The notes under the pieces were generated by a model, which saw nothing but the letters and a program-made list of their open reading frames with translations, had not been told where the DNA came from and ran no database searches. Made by a program: the position numbers and the translations under genes. 64,000 nt of DNA from Ruminococcus sp. HUN007 (GTDB lineage Bacteria > Bacillota > Clostridia > Oscillospirales > Ruminococcaceae), in contig NZ_JOOA01000002.1 of assembly GCF_000712055.1 (NCBI RefSeq), positions 2,046,001 through 2,110,000 of the forward strand, given 5' to 3'. Below, in pieces: positions 33,116 to 41,452 of this stretch; the stretch's first letter is position 1; each line of letters opens with the position of its first letter.

Positions 33116-34114
33116 TCAATATGAAATATGTGAATTACTCAAATAAAATTTAAGCATATCTTCGTTGATTCGTAAACCGACATTAGCATAACCTTTTTGA
33201 GCAGTACAAATTGCTACTACATCAAAATACACTTTCGAATTATATGTTTCAGTATAATAAACAGGACTTCCACTATTTCCACTTGATATATCTGTATCAT
33301 AAAACATAAGTCTTCCATATGGATTTTCACCCTGATAATTCATATTAGTATAAGGCAAAGTAACTCCTGTCCCTGTATAAAGATTATGAGTTGTCTTATT
33401 ATTTTTTAATACTCCATTAATATACTGTGGAAAACCCGTTACACTAACCGAAGCATTATCCGATGGATTGGTATCATTAGATGCAGGATAGAAATCATCC
33501 AAAGCAATTGAAAGATTACACTTTTTATATGAATGCAAATTTTGTTCTACGGTTATAAGTGCGTAATCATAGTTCCAATGATAATACTCATTATTTGTAT
33601 GAAATGTACTGTTTGGATTCTGAAGAAATTCCATCCAATTATATGGAACATGTATTTTTACTGGTGTTACATATGTACTAACAATATTATTATTCGAATC
33701 TAAAGTCTGGATTAAAATACTATCAACTATTTTAGACGTAGCTGATGAAGTTGTTACACAATGAGCTGCAGTTGCTATAACATGATCATCAACGATAAAA
33801 CCTGTGCCAAGATAATCATTTGTACCTATTAGCTTTACAACTCCTTTTTTTGAATAATCCAGCACCCTGTCATCTCCGCCAAAAACTGTACGAGACTGTT
33901 CCTGGCAATCTGCAGGTAACATCAAAGGAGTATTTGCATATATTGTATATGATCCTTCATATGAAGCATTTGATGCATTATAAATAAAATAAGTCATATT
34001 ACTATTAGCCGCATCAGTAACATTTATATCATAAGGTGTAAATGTTAAAGCAAAAGCTACAACCATTATTATGACCATGGTTCTTTTAAAAAAAGACTTT
34101 GTAAAATTTCTCAT
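33116..34114 (-). CDS. Secreted trypsin-like serine protease (S1B, V8-like), no dockerin
   Basis: 332 aa. Signal or anchor segment (about 12-30, MVIIMVVAFALTFTPYD). Catalytic triad visible: His in VIATAAHCVTTS, Asp in WNYDYALITVEQ, Ser in ISSGNSGSPVYY. The GTGFIVDDHVIATAAHC layout resembles glutamyl endopeptidases. It has no dockerin of its own, but a separate dockerin-only gene with its own signal peptide sits 21 bp upstream. Low codon-usage GC and AT-rich composition compared with housekeeping genes. Confidence 0.9.
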   Translation of the reverse strand: MRNFTKSFFKRTMVIIMVVAFALTFTPYDINVTDAANSNMTYFIYNASNASYEGSYTIYANTPLMLPADCQEQSRTVFGGDDRVLDYSKKGVVKLIGTNDYLGTGFIVDDHVIATAAHCVTTSSATSKIVDSILIQTLDSNNNIVSTYVTPVKIHVPYNWMEFLQNPNSTFHTNNEYYHWNYDYALITVEQNLHSYKKCNLSIALDDFYPASNDTNPSDNASVSVTGFPQYINGVLKNNKTTHNLYTGTGVTLPYTNMNYQGENPYGRLMFYDTDISSGNSGSPVYYTETYNSKVYFDVVAICTAQKGYANVGLRINEDMLKFYLSNSHISY

Positions 34115-34135
34115 GTTCTTTCACCCCTTTGTAAC

Positions 34136-34399
34136 TCAATTTGCAAGATACGCCTGAAAAGCTGCACGATCAGCCTGACTTATAATGTTATTACCATTAA
34201 CATCGAAAATACTTGGATCATAAACATAAATATCGCCTTCAAGATACAACGACAATATTGTAAGATCTGTAACATCAACCACACCATTTGAATCATAATC
34301 AAGTGCCGGATCATAAACTACTGCATTAACCTTTACCATTGGTATAAACAGCATCAAACACGCCAAACTTGTTATTCCTATTTTCAATATATTTTTCAT
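34136..34399 (-). CDS. Dockerin-only small secreted protein
   Basis: 87 aa from ATG 34399 (GGAGG upstream). Signal peptide (about 1-27) then nothing but a two-repeat dockerin: YDSNGVVDVTDLTILSLYL and FDVNGNNIISQADRAAFQ. It precedes a dockerin-less protease by 21 bp in the same frame, with two stop codons in between. In the IS-split gene at 35151-37496 the equivalent dockerin is fused to the protease. May act as a free adaptor or cohesin blocker; function not known. Confidence 0.8.
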   Translation of the reverse strand: MKNILKIGITSLACLMLFIPMVKVNAVVYDPALDYDSNGVVDVTDLTILSLYLEGDIYVYDPSIFDVNGNNIISQADRAAFQAYLAN

Positions 34400-34444
34400 A
34401 AAAACCTCCATTAATCTCTTTTTTCCTCATATAATTTTGTTTAG

Positions 34445-34500
34445 CTATCTTTATCAGCTTATTATAGTATCATGCAGCTTAGCTGCATGATACCTTTTAT
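34445..34500 (-). terminator. Terminator downstream of the 34522-35124 gene
   Basis: Minus strand TATCATGCAGC-TAA-GCTGCATGATA with CTATAATAAGCTG following; close relative of 32013-32065. Confidence 0.7.
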
Positions 34501-34521
34501 TTTGCTGTAACTAACTCATTA

Positions 34522-35124
34522 TCAAAGTTTATCAATCTTCTTTGAAAGATACTGCTGAAGTCTTGCAAGGTCAGCGAGTGTAACAGCTCCGTCACCGTCA
34601 ACGTCGGCTGCTTTCTGTTGATTAGCTGAAAGTTCTTTATCGCCTATTAGCACAAGTGAAAGCTCAGTAAGGTCTGTTACATCGATTGAGCCATTAAAAT
34701 TAATATCACCTGTAGTTACAGAAGAAGTTGCTGCAGTTGCAGCTGCAAGAAACGAAACAGTAAATTTGTTGGAAATGAAAGATGAATCTACGTTATTCTC
34801 TTCTAAATATTCAGCCATATTCCAGTAAATGATCTCACCGTCGAACTCTTCTTCACCGATAGCTGTCTTTCGGAATATCACATCCAGACTGCTATCTTTG
34901 TCATTAATTGCTACTGTCGCATCTCCCGGATGGTTTTCATCTATATAATTTTTTAAGAGACCGGCTATCTGTTCAAGGTCGGTTATCTTATTGGTATCAG
35001 AGGATAATGCTGTGTCATATATCTTTTCAGGCTCTGTGCTAGGTTCTGTTTCCGCACTTACAGGTAGTATGAATGAAGAAAGCAGCATTGACACACCAGT
35101 CACTAATGAAATTACTTTTTTCAT
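34522..35124 (-). CDS. Secreted dockerin protein, short
   Basis: 200 aa. Signal peptide (1-24, MKKVISLVTGVSMLLSS...), a 110-residue domain of unknown family (DLEQIAGLLKNYIDENHPGD; IYWNMAEYLEENNVDSSFI), a short linker, and a C-terminal dockerin (GDINFNGSIDVTDLTELS, ADVDGDGAVTLADLARLQQ). The dockerin end QQYLSKKIDKL is shared with 32081-33089 and nearly with 119-1111. AAAGG site before the ATG. It follows the trypsin-like gene by 26 bp; a protease partner role is possible but unproven. Confidence 0.82.
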   Translation of the reverse strand: MKKVISLVTGVSMLLSSFILPVSAETEPSTEPEKIYDTALSSDTNKITDLEQIAGLLKNYIDENHPGDATVAINDKDSSLDVIFRKTAIGEEEFDGEIIYWNMAEYLEENNVDSSFISNKFTVSFLAAATAATSSVTTGDINFNGSIDVTDLTELSLVLIGDKELSANQQKAADVDGDGAVTLADLARLQQYLSKKIDKL

Positions 35125-36078
35125 AAAATCATCCTTTCAAATTATGTGTTTTAATTAACGCTGTTTATGTACTCATTATCCATATAAAATCTAAGTACTG
35201 GAGTTGTAATTCTAACGCCTTCACTATATCTTACACCAGAATCATAGTTATAATAACCACATATTCCAATAGCAGATCGAAATGTATCATTACCAAGAGT
35301 ATATTCAATATACATCGGACCACCGCTATCTCCGCCACTTGCGTAAGCGGTTGTTTTTAATAAATCGTCTGTTGATGTTGATAATACACTACCGGTTTCA
35401 AAATATCTTACAATTCCAACTGGCGATCCAGACACTTCTCCAGGAAAACCGCTTATTGATACATCAGAAGAAGTGGTCATAAAATAATCTGTTGCGGTTC
35501 CTAATGCAATATTACCATAGCTTGACAGACTGGAATCAACATAAATCAAACCATAATCATTAGATTTAGATGGGTTTGATATATAAGCACTTGGAACATG
35601 AAGCTCCTTGGCATAAAGTGTATTTAAAAGTGTTGTTCCATTAGAATCATAGATTTTGATTGTATAATTGTCGAAAAACGAAGTACCATTATAAATACAA
35701 TGCGCACACGTAGCAATTATGTGCTTATCTATAATGAAGCCTGATCCTCGCCATCCTTGACCATTATTATCTTCGAACTCTAAATGCACAACACTTTTAG
35801 CATTAGCGGAAGAATCTATTTGTCTTCCGTCGTAGTTTCCAGTACGAGGCATATAATTAGGTAACGCATTTAAAGGATATGTTGATGTTGTTCCTGTAGA
35901 GCATTTATATTTTGTATAGTATCTTAGAGAATCACTCGGAAATACATAATTGTTACAATTACTATAAGTGTTGCCACTCTCGCTGTAAGGCAGGTATGAA
36001 AGTGAATGGTTAATGTATGCTTTTAAAGTTTTTAAATCACATACATCTAAGGAAACGCTGATTTAATCGACGTTAGTA

Positions 36079-36107
36079 TTGACAAATTGTCGTATATATG
36101 ATATAAT
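36079..36107 (+). promoter_or_regulatory. IS5 transposase promoter
   Basis: TTGACA (36079-36084), 17 nt, TATAAT (36102-36107). Confidence 0.8.
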
Positions 36108-36143
36108 GTAGTTAATAAAATATATTATGCGAGGTATTTTGAT

Positions 36144-37139
36144 ATGAACGGACAGTTAAGTTTCAGCGATATGGAATATTCCCTTAGAAAGCGTCAGGGA
36201 AAAAAAGAAGCGTTTCTTAATAGAATGGAAGAGATAATTCCATGGGATTCATGGATTCAGATAATCGCTCCTTACTATCCGTCAGGTAATCATGGCAGAC
36301 CTGTAAAAGGTATCGAGACCATGCTTAGAATGTATCTTCTTCAGGATTGGTTCAATCTATCAGATGAAGGTGTCGAAGATGCTATTTATGATAGCTATGC
36401 AATGAGAAAATTCATGAAAATAAATTTTATGCATGAACAAGTTCCGGATGCAACAACATTACTGAAGTTTCGACATCTTCTTGAAGAACATAATATCGGC
36501 GACGCTATTTTCAAGGACGTTAATGATCGACTTGAAAAGGCAGGACTTATCATGCATGGTGGTACAATTGTTGACGCAACAATAATTGCAGCACCAAGTT
36601 CAACAAAGAATGCCAAGGGAGAACGTGATCCTGAAATGCATCAGACTAAGAAAGGCAATCAGTGGTATCATGGAATGAAGGTACATGCTGGAGTAGATGC
36701 TGGAACAGGATATGTGCATACAATAACCGGAACAGCGGCAAATGTGCATGATTCCACTGAAGCATCTAAGCTTATTCGCAATGATGATGAAATAATGTAC
36801 GGCGATTCTGGTTATCTTGGTGTTCCGGCACAGAATGCCATAAAACAGGATGAGCATCATAAAAACATGAAGTTTGAAATCAATAAAAGACCGTCAAGTT
36901 TAAAAACCTCAGATGACTATAACGGTATTAACTGGGATAAAAAGATGGAGCATGATAAGTCATCAGTAAGATGCAAAGTGGAACATGCTTTCCTCATTGT
37001 AAAGAATACATTTGGATACTCAAAAGTAGCATACAAAGGAATAAAAAAGAACATGAATAGATTCAATTTTCTATTCGCATCAGCAAATTTGCTGATGTGT
37101 TCTCGTGCAGGAAGAACTGCAGAATTTTGCAAGGGGTAA
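36144..37139 (+). CDS. IS5-family transposase
   Basis: 331 aa, full length. N-terminal DUF772-like region (SFSDMEYSLRKRQGKKEAFL, GRPVKGIETMLRMYLLQDWF), then the DDE core: Asp in GGTIVDATIIAAPSSTKN, Asp in MYGDSGYLGVPAQ, Glu in CKVEHAFLIVKNTFGYSKV. No frame break, so transposition-competent as far as the sequence shows. AGGTATTTT before the ATG is a weak ribosome site. Confidence 0.95.
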   Translation: MNGQLSFSDMEYSLRKRQGKKEAFLNRMEEIIPWDSWIQIIAPYYPSGNHGRPVKGIETMLRMYLLQDWFNLSDEGVEDAIYDSYAMRKFMKINFMHEQVPDATTLLKFRHLLEEHNIGDAIFKDVNDRLEKAGLIMHGGTIVDATIIAAPSSTKNAKGERDPEMHQTKKGNQWYHGMKVHAGVDAGTGYVHTITGTAANVHDSTEASKLIRNDDEIMYGDSGYLGVPAQNAIKQDEHHKNMKFEINKRPSSLKTSDDYNGINWDKKMEHDKSSVRCKVEHAFLIVKNTFGYSKVAYKGIKKNMNRFNFLFASANLLMCSRAGRTAEFCKG

Positions 37140-37605
37140 GTGTACCCTAATGCGGATTAATTCCGCAAAAAATAATAAAAAAATGAGGTAAATGCTCGAA
37201 TAGCGATTCGCATTTCAATATTATTCCAATATTACAAGGATATTTTATTATATCACGACTTATTCAGCGTTTCCCTAAAACAGTATTCTGATCAACATCA
37301 GCATATTTTTTGTTGATGCTTGAAGCAGAAACCGAGCCTTCTAAATACAAATTCAGTAAACTTACATCAGTCAAATCTACGGTGCCGCTATTGTTTACGT
37401 CTCCGTAAATTGTTGTTGCACTTACTTTTACACTTGGCATTGTACAAACATTGCCAATGCTGTAAACATCGATAACATCCCTTTAAAAATCTTCATGATA
37501 AATTCCCCCGTTTAATTTTTTCTAATCCAATTTCTTTTCTCACAAAATTTGCATACTAACAGATTTTTACTCCACTGGTATCATCTCCTTTTTCTACTCA
37601 ATACA

Positions 37606-38067
37606 TCAACTTATCCTAATAACATTTGATATATTTGGTATAGTTTGCGTTGTTCCTGAACCATTATTTGCATAATGATTCAATTGTACTCGATAATAAC
37701 GGTTACCAACAACAGAAACCGGAAATCCCGCTAAAGTCTTACCTGTACTGTTATAGTTCAACTTATCAGAAACATGTACTTCTTCTGTCCAGTTTATACA
37801 GTCTGAGCTATACTGCACTGAAATATTTTTAAATCCAATAACAGCCATAACGCTGTTGGATTTTGTCTGTGCTGTTATTGATACATCACCGTTATCATTA
37901 TCAATCGAAAGATAATACTTTGAAATTAGTCCTTCTGCTTTTTCAAATTCGCTTTCTTCATACTGCAGCCCCGTATTCAATTCACTTGCAAATACGTTCA
38001 ATGGCTGAGTTCCAGCCATTACCGCCATAATAAACGCTGTACCTAAAGATAAAATTTTCTTTTTCAT
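37606..38067 (-). CDS. Small secreted protein, unknown (beta-rich)
   Basis: 153 aa from ATG 38067, with GGAGGAAAAGGAA just upstream. Signal peptide to about residue 28 (GTAFIMAVMAGTQPLNVFA), then a single beta-sandwich-like domain (VSITAQTKSNSVMAVIGF; SVVGNRYYRVQLNHYANNG). It resembles small DUF6147-type secreted proteins in pattern; I would not assign a function. Lies between the anti-sigma gene and the dockerin protease gene on the same strand. Confidence 0.65.
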   Translation of the reverse strand: MKKKILSLGTAFIMAVMAGTQPLNVFASELNTGLQYEESEFEKAEGLISKYYLSIDNDNGDVSITAQTKSNSVMAVIGFKNISVQYSSDCINWTEEVHVSDKLNYNSTGKTLAGFPVSVVGNRYYRVQLNHYANNGSGTTQTIPNISNVIRIS

Positions 38068-38083
38068 TTCCTTTTCCTCCATA

Positions 38084-38881
38084 TCATTTTATTGATTCAA
38101 TTATTTTATCACATTCCTCGTAAGGAACATTGACCGTAAATATACTCAGCAATACATTATCCTTTGCATATGATAATGTACACTGATCATCTTCTTTTGA
38201 AACTACAGCCGGATATCCGTTTATTTCTATTTCAATTATATTTAAATCATCGCTCGGATATTTGATTTTCTTTATTTCTTCTGGATTATCAAATACATCA
38301 TAATAAATACCTATTGTCATATCATCTTTATAATATAAAAAATCCAGAGTTTTCTCCTTTCCAAGATCTTCATGATTGATTTCCAATACCTCGAATCCTT
38401 CCGGTATATACTTTGGATATTCCGGATAAATTTCATATTTTGCACATTCAGCTTTTATACCATACGGATCTTCGAGTTTTTCATCGGTTGTATATTCTAT
38501 GAAAAATCCTTTTTCTTCTTTATGAACTATAGCCTTAAATATATTTACACCAAAAGCCGCAGTAGAAACAACATTTGCAGATAATACTACAGCTACTGAT
38601 GCTGCTATCGCAGTCAAAGTTTTTCTTGTACGATGCTTTCTTTTCTGTTTTACCTTTGAAGCTTCGCTAATAATTTTGTTTATATTTTCCGCTTTTCTCT
38701 GCTTTATTATTTCATTAACACCGGTAATGCTGCAGTATAACTCTGAAAGATGGTCTATTTTATCATAATCCGGAGATTTTTCTGACATTTCTTTCTCGAT
38801 AAGTTCGGAAATGAAAACTGAAAATTTATTTTTAAAATCCGGATCTTTTTTTAGCATTTCCATGATCTCTTCATCCGTCAT
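38084..38881 (-). CDS. Anti-sigma-like membrane protein with DUF4367-type domain
   Basis: 265 aa from ATG 38881 (GGAGGAG upstream). Cytosolic head 1-100 with acidic helices (TDEEIMEMLKKDPDFK), one membrane segment (about 104-125, TLTAIAASVAVVLSANVV), then an outer domain (YPKYIPEGFEVLEINHE; NIIEIEINGYPAVVSKED) of the DUF4367 kind found in anti-sigma proteins. It follows the sigma gene at 39003 and heads the secreted-protease run, so it probably holds that sigma factor until a surface signal arrives. Confidence 0.8.
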   Translation of the reverse strand: MTDEEIMEMLKKDPDFKNKFSVFISELIEKEMSEKSPDYDKIDHLSELYCSITGVNEIIKQRKAENINKIISEASKVKQKRKHRTRKTLTAIAASVAVVLSANVVSTAAFGVNIFKAIVHKEEKGFFIEYTTDEKLEDPYGIKAECAKYEIYPEYPKYIPEGFEVLEINHEDLGKEKTLDFLYYKDDMTIGIYYDVFDNPEEIKKIKYPSDDLNIIEIEINGYPAVVSKEDDQCTLSYAKDNVLLSIFTVNVPYEECDKIIESIK

Positions 38882-38898
38882 ATAGAACTCCTCCTTAA

Positions 38899-38936
38899 TT
38901 ATAGTGAACGTGTAAATTTTTATGCGTTCACTATAT
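38899..38936 (-). promoter_or_regulatory. Hairpin directly before the anti-sigma ribosome site
   Basis: TATAGTGAACG (38900-38910) and CGTTCACTATA (38925-38935), an 11-bp perfect stem ending about 5 nt before the GGAGGAG region. It could tune translation or be an operator for an internal promoter. Confidence 0.5.
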
Positions 38937-39002
38937 ATATCCCGAATTTTCTTCAGAATCTGTCGCCAGTGAAAAAAGTTTATATACATTTACAAATTCA
39001 CT

Positions 39003-39479
39003 CTATGGTTTATGTTTATTTTCACCCTGGTTCTGTGATTCTTTCAGTCTTTTTTTAATTCGTTTTACTTTGCTGTAAAGAGCATTAACTGATAATCCAT
39101 TCTGAGAAGCAAGTTTCTCCTTATCTGCTCCGTAATAATATTTTTTGAGCAGATCAAGTTCTGAATCTGACAGCAGCTCAAAGATGTTATCTTCAGGTTC
39201 TGTGATTTCCTGTTCCGGCAGGTCAACTATCTCTGTGATGTCTTCGAACCATGGATTTTTACTCAGATATTTCATGATCTTGTAATTTGCGGTTTTATAC
39301 AGCCATGATTTAATATTATCATTAAGATTTATATTCTCTTTAAGACTAAGGGCAAGGAAAACTTCCTGTACAACATCTTCAGCTTCCGTATAACCGCGAT
39401 GCATTCGTGCCATACAATATCTTATCAGAACTTCATAATAATCAGCCATAATTCTTTCTAAAAAAGTTTCTTCGATCAT
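39003..39479 (-). CDS. RNA polymerase sigma factor, sigma-70 family (ECF-like)
   Basis: 158 aa. Region 2: YYEVLIRYCMARMHRGYTEAEDVVQEVFLAL; KSWLYKTANYKIMKYL. Region 4: LSDSELDLLKKYYYGADKEKLASQNGLSVNALYSKVKRIKKRL. AGGAGG before the ATG. Next to a one-membrane-segment anti-sigma candidate and upstream of secreted protease genes; likely regulator of that locus. Confidence 0.9.
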   Translation of the reverse strand: MIEETFLERIMADYYEVLIRYCMARMHRGYTEAEDVVQEVFLALSLKENINLNDNIKSWLYKTANYKIMKYLSKNPWFEDITEIVDLPEQEITEPEDNIFELLSDSELDLLKKYYYGADKEKLASQNGLSVNALYSKVKRIKKRLKESQNQGENKHKP

Positions 39480-39603
39480 CTGATTCCTCCTCTATATATT
39501 AATCCCGTTTTTTCATGCTTTTCTGTCGCTGAAATAAAAAGTTTGTATGAGTGTACAATTTTATGATTGAATCATCATGCAAGTTGTCAGTGACTTTATA
39601 TTG

Positions 39604-39658
39604 TGCTGCCGAAGGCAGCTTATAAAACAGTACCGGTCATCCAGAGGATGACCGGTAC
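39604..39658 (-). terminator. Double-hairpin terminator of the ATPase-nuclease genes
   Basis: Minus strand GTACCGGTCATCC-TCT-GGATGACCGGTAC, then TGTTTTATAA, then GCTGCC-TTC-GGCAGC. Same two-stem plan as at 1-86 and 32013-32065. Confidence 0.7.
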
Positions 39659-39698
39659 ATTTTCACTGTGATGTTGTTACAAATACATTATCAGGTGT

Positions 39699-41417
39699 TC
39701 ATTCACCTATAAGCACACGGTTTCCTTCAAATGCAAAGCCGTACTTTCGGATCCTGTCTTTCTTAATGCCCTTGTCAAGCAGTACCTGCTCGTACTTCTT
39801 GTCTTCTATCTGCTTTAGCGCAGCTGCAACGGTATCTTCAAGATCATTTTCACCTTTTCTTTTGTTTATGACCTTGAATTCAAATATCATTGCATCATCT
39901 TTTTCCTTATCAAGTGGTTCAAGAAGTACATCATATCTTCCGAATCCGCTTTCACGGTTGGATGTTACCGAATATCTTTCACGCAGGTCAACCAGAAGTC
40001 CGAGAACAAAACCATGATAGAAACGCTCAGGTTCTGCCTCATCTGACGGCTTCTTTCCAGTATCGAATGAACTAAACATTGATACCGTCAGGTCATTCAT
40101 GAATTTGTTCATATAATCAAGGTCATTCTGAAGAAGCGCTTTTATGAAATTACTGTATCTGTCGCCTTTTGCAAACCAGTTAGAAATCATTCCTTCAAAC
40201 ATTTCCTTTGTTTCATGATTTACAAGTTCCAGCTCATAATTTTTTCCTTTTATGCTGTTTATCCTGAGGTATCCGCTCATTGTAAGCAGACTCCATACTG
40301 AATCGCGTGTTTTGTCAAGCTGACTGTAAACAAGTTCTTCATTTATCTGTTTCGTAACCGTTCCGCCTGTGAGCAGATACTCAAAATCACTTTTCAGTTC
40401 CGCATCGCCTTCACGCAACAGATCACTTACAAGTTTATTTGAACTTGTATTTGCCCAGTACGGTTCATATTTTCCTTCATCCAGAAAATTAATTATCGAC
40501 CACGGATTATAAATATCTTTCTGTGTTCCAATGGTAAATCCGTCATACCAGTATTTTACCTTTTCCTTATCTGTATATCCATATTCATCAAGTGCATTAA
40601 ATACTTCTTCTTCTGTAAAGCCGAAATACTCCTGATATTTCTGACTTGATAAAGAATAAACTTTCAGGTTATTAAAATCCGAAAACAATGATTCCTTGCT
40701 TACTCGTGTGATACCTGTAAGTATACTGCGATACATATACGGATTGCTTTTAAATGTAGTATTAAAGAACTTTCTCATGAAAGCGACTACTTCATCCCAG
40801 TATTTCTTTACGTACGATTCAACCATTGGAGTATCGTATTCATCGAGAAGAATAATGACTTTCTTTCCGTAATGGATAGAAAGAAGTTCTGAGAGAAACG
40901 CTATACTCTTTGTAAGTAAAGTTGTATTGACTTTTTTTTCAGAATCATCCTGTTCAGCAACCATTGTTTGGATCATAGTCCTGTTAAAAAGATTAAATTT
41001 TTCTTTTTTTGCATCCGAGATCTTATCACTGTTATTTATAAACTCTTCATAACGTGAATATACTGACTGCATTTCTGCATTCATCTGTTCAAGAAAATCC
41101 TTATGATCAACGCCTTTTATTGCTGCCATTGTAACGAAGATGACCGGCCAGTTTCCCTGCAGTTCTCTCATTTCAGCGTTGTTCCAGACATCAAGGCCTT
41201 CAAAAAGATCAGCCCTTCCTGCATATTCCGGACTAAAAAAGCATTCGAGCATACTCATATTGAGCGTTTTTCCGAAACGTCGCGGTCTGGTGATAAGGGT
41301 AACTGCTTCTTTGCTTTTCCACCATTCCTTAATAAAATTAGTTTTATCAATAAAAAAACACTTATCTTCTATGAGCTGGCTGAAACTCTGTACTCCCGTT
41401 CCTAATTCACGAGGCAT
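39699..41417 (-). CDS. AAA-ATPase-like protein with PD-(D/E)XK nuclease end
   Basis: 572 aa from ATG 41417 (AAGGAG upstream). N-terminal AAA_ATPase-like domain: FIDKTNFIKEWW, Walker A-like LITRPRRFGKTLNMSML, Walker B-like VIILLDEYDTPM. C-terminal PD-(D/E)XK: GFGRYDVLLEPLDKEKDD then MIFEFKVINKRKGE (Asp and ExK) and DTVAAALKQIEDKKYE. These genes are multicopy in gut Firmicutes and Bacteroidetes; role is unknown. It follows a paralogue by 35 bp. Confidence 0.85.
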   Translation of the reverse strand: MPRELGTGVQSFSQLIEDKCFFIDKTNFIKEWWKSKEAVTLITRPRRFGKTLNMSMLECFFSPEYAGRADLFEGLDVWNNAEMRELQGNWPVIFVTMAAIKGVDHKDFLEQMNAEMQSVYSRYEEFINNSDKISDAKKEKFNLFNRTMIQTMVAEQDDSEKKVNTTLLTKSIAFLSELLSIHYGKKVIILLDEYDTPMVESYVKKYWDEVVAFMRKFFNTTFKSNPYMYRSILTGITRVSKESLFSDFNNLKVYSLSSQKYQEYFGFTEEEVFNALDEYGYTDKEKVKYWYDGFTIGTQKDIYNPWSIINFLDEGKYEPYWANTSSNKLVSDLLREGDAELKSDFEYLLTGGTVTKQINEELVYSQLDKTRDSVWSLLTMSGYLRINSIKGKNYELELVNHETKEMFEGMISNWFAKGDRYSNFIKALLQNDLDYMNKFMNDLTVSMFSSFDTGKKPSDEAEPERFYHGFVLGLLVDLRERYSVTSNRESGFGRYDVLLEPLDKEKDDAMIFEFKVINKRKGENDLEDTVAAALKQIEDKKYEQVLLDKGIKKDRIRKYGFAFEGNRVLIGE

Positions 41418-41452
41418 ATTATCCGCTCCTTTCCGGTACTCCCGTTCGTTTA

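Larger units (their letters stand above)
36051..37274 (+). mobile_element. IS5-family insertion sequence
   Basis: 1,224 bp. Ends GGAAACGCTGA(T/A)TTAA on both sides (right end read on the minus strand) and a 4-bp target duplication CTAA (36047-36050 and 37275-37278), which fits the YTAR target of the IS5 group. One transposase gene with its own consensus promoter. Inserted in the second dockerin repeat of a protease gene. Confidence 0.95.
35151..37496 (-). pseudogene. Dockerin-trypsin fusion protease split by an IS5 element
   Basis: Two parts, 37496-37275 and 36050-35151, on either side of the IS. The first encodes a signal peptide (MKIFKGMLSMFTALAMF) and, after a frame change near 37445, a dockerin (GDVNNSGTVDLTDVSLLN ... 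YADVDQNTVL). The second continues in the same frame: removing the IS and one CTAA copy gives ADVDQNTVLDVCDLKTLKAY, restoring the second dockerin loop, then a spacer and a trypsin-like domain with His in IIATCAHCIYNG, Asp in NDYGLIYVD and Ser in GGDSGGPMYI. So this was an N-terminal-dockerin protease. Downstream part alone (from ATG 35852) lacks a signal peptide. Confidence 0.88.

Noticed and set aside
39003..39479. ECF-like promoter before the second sigma gene
   Set aside because: No TGTAACC/CTGTC-type pair comparable to 7851-7877 is present upstream.
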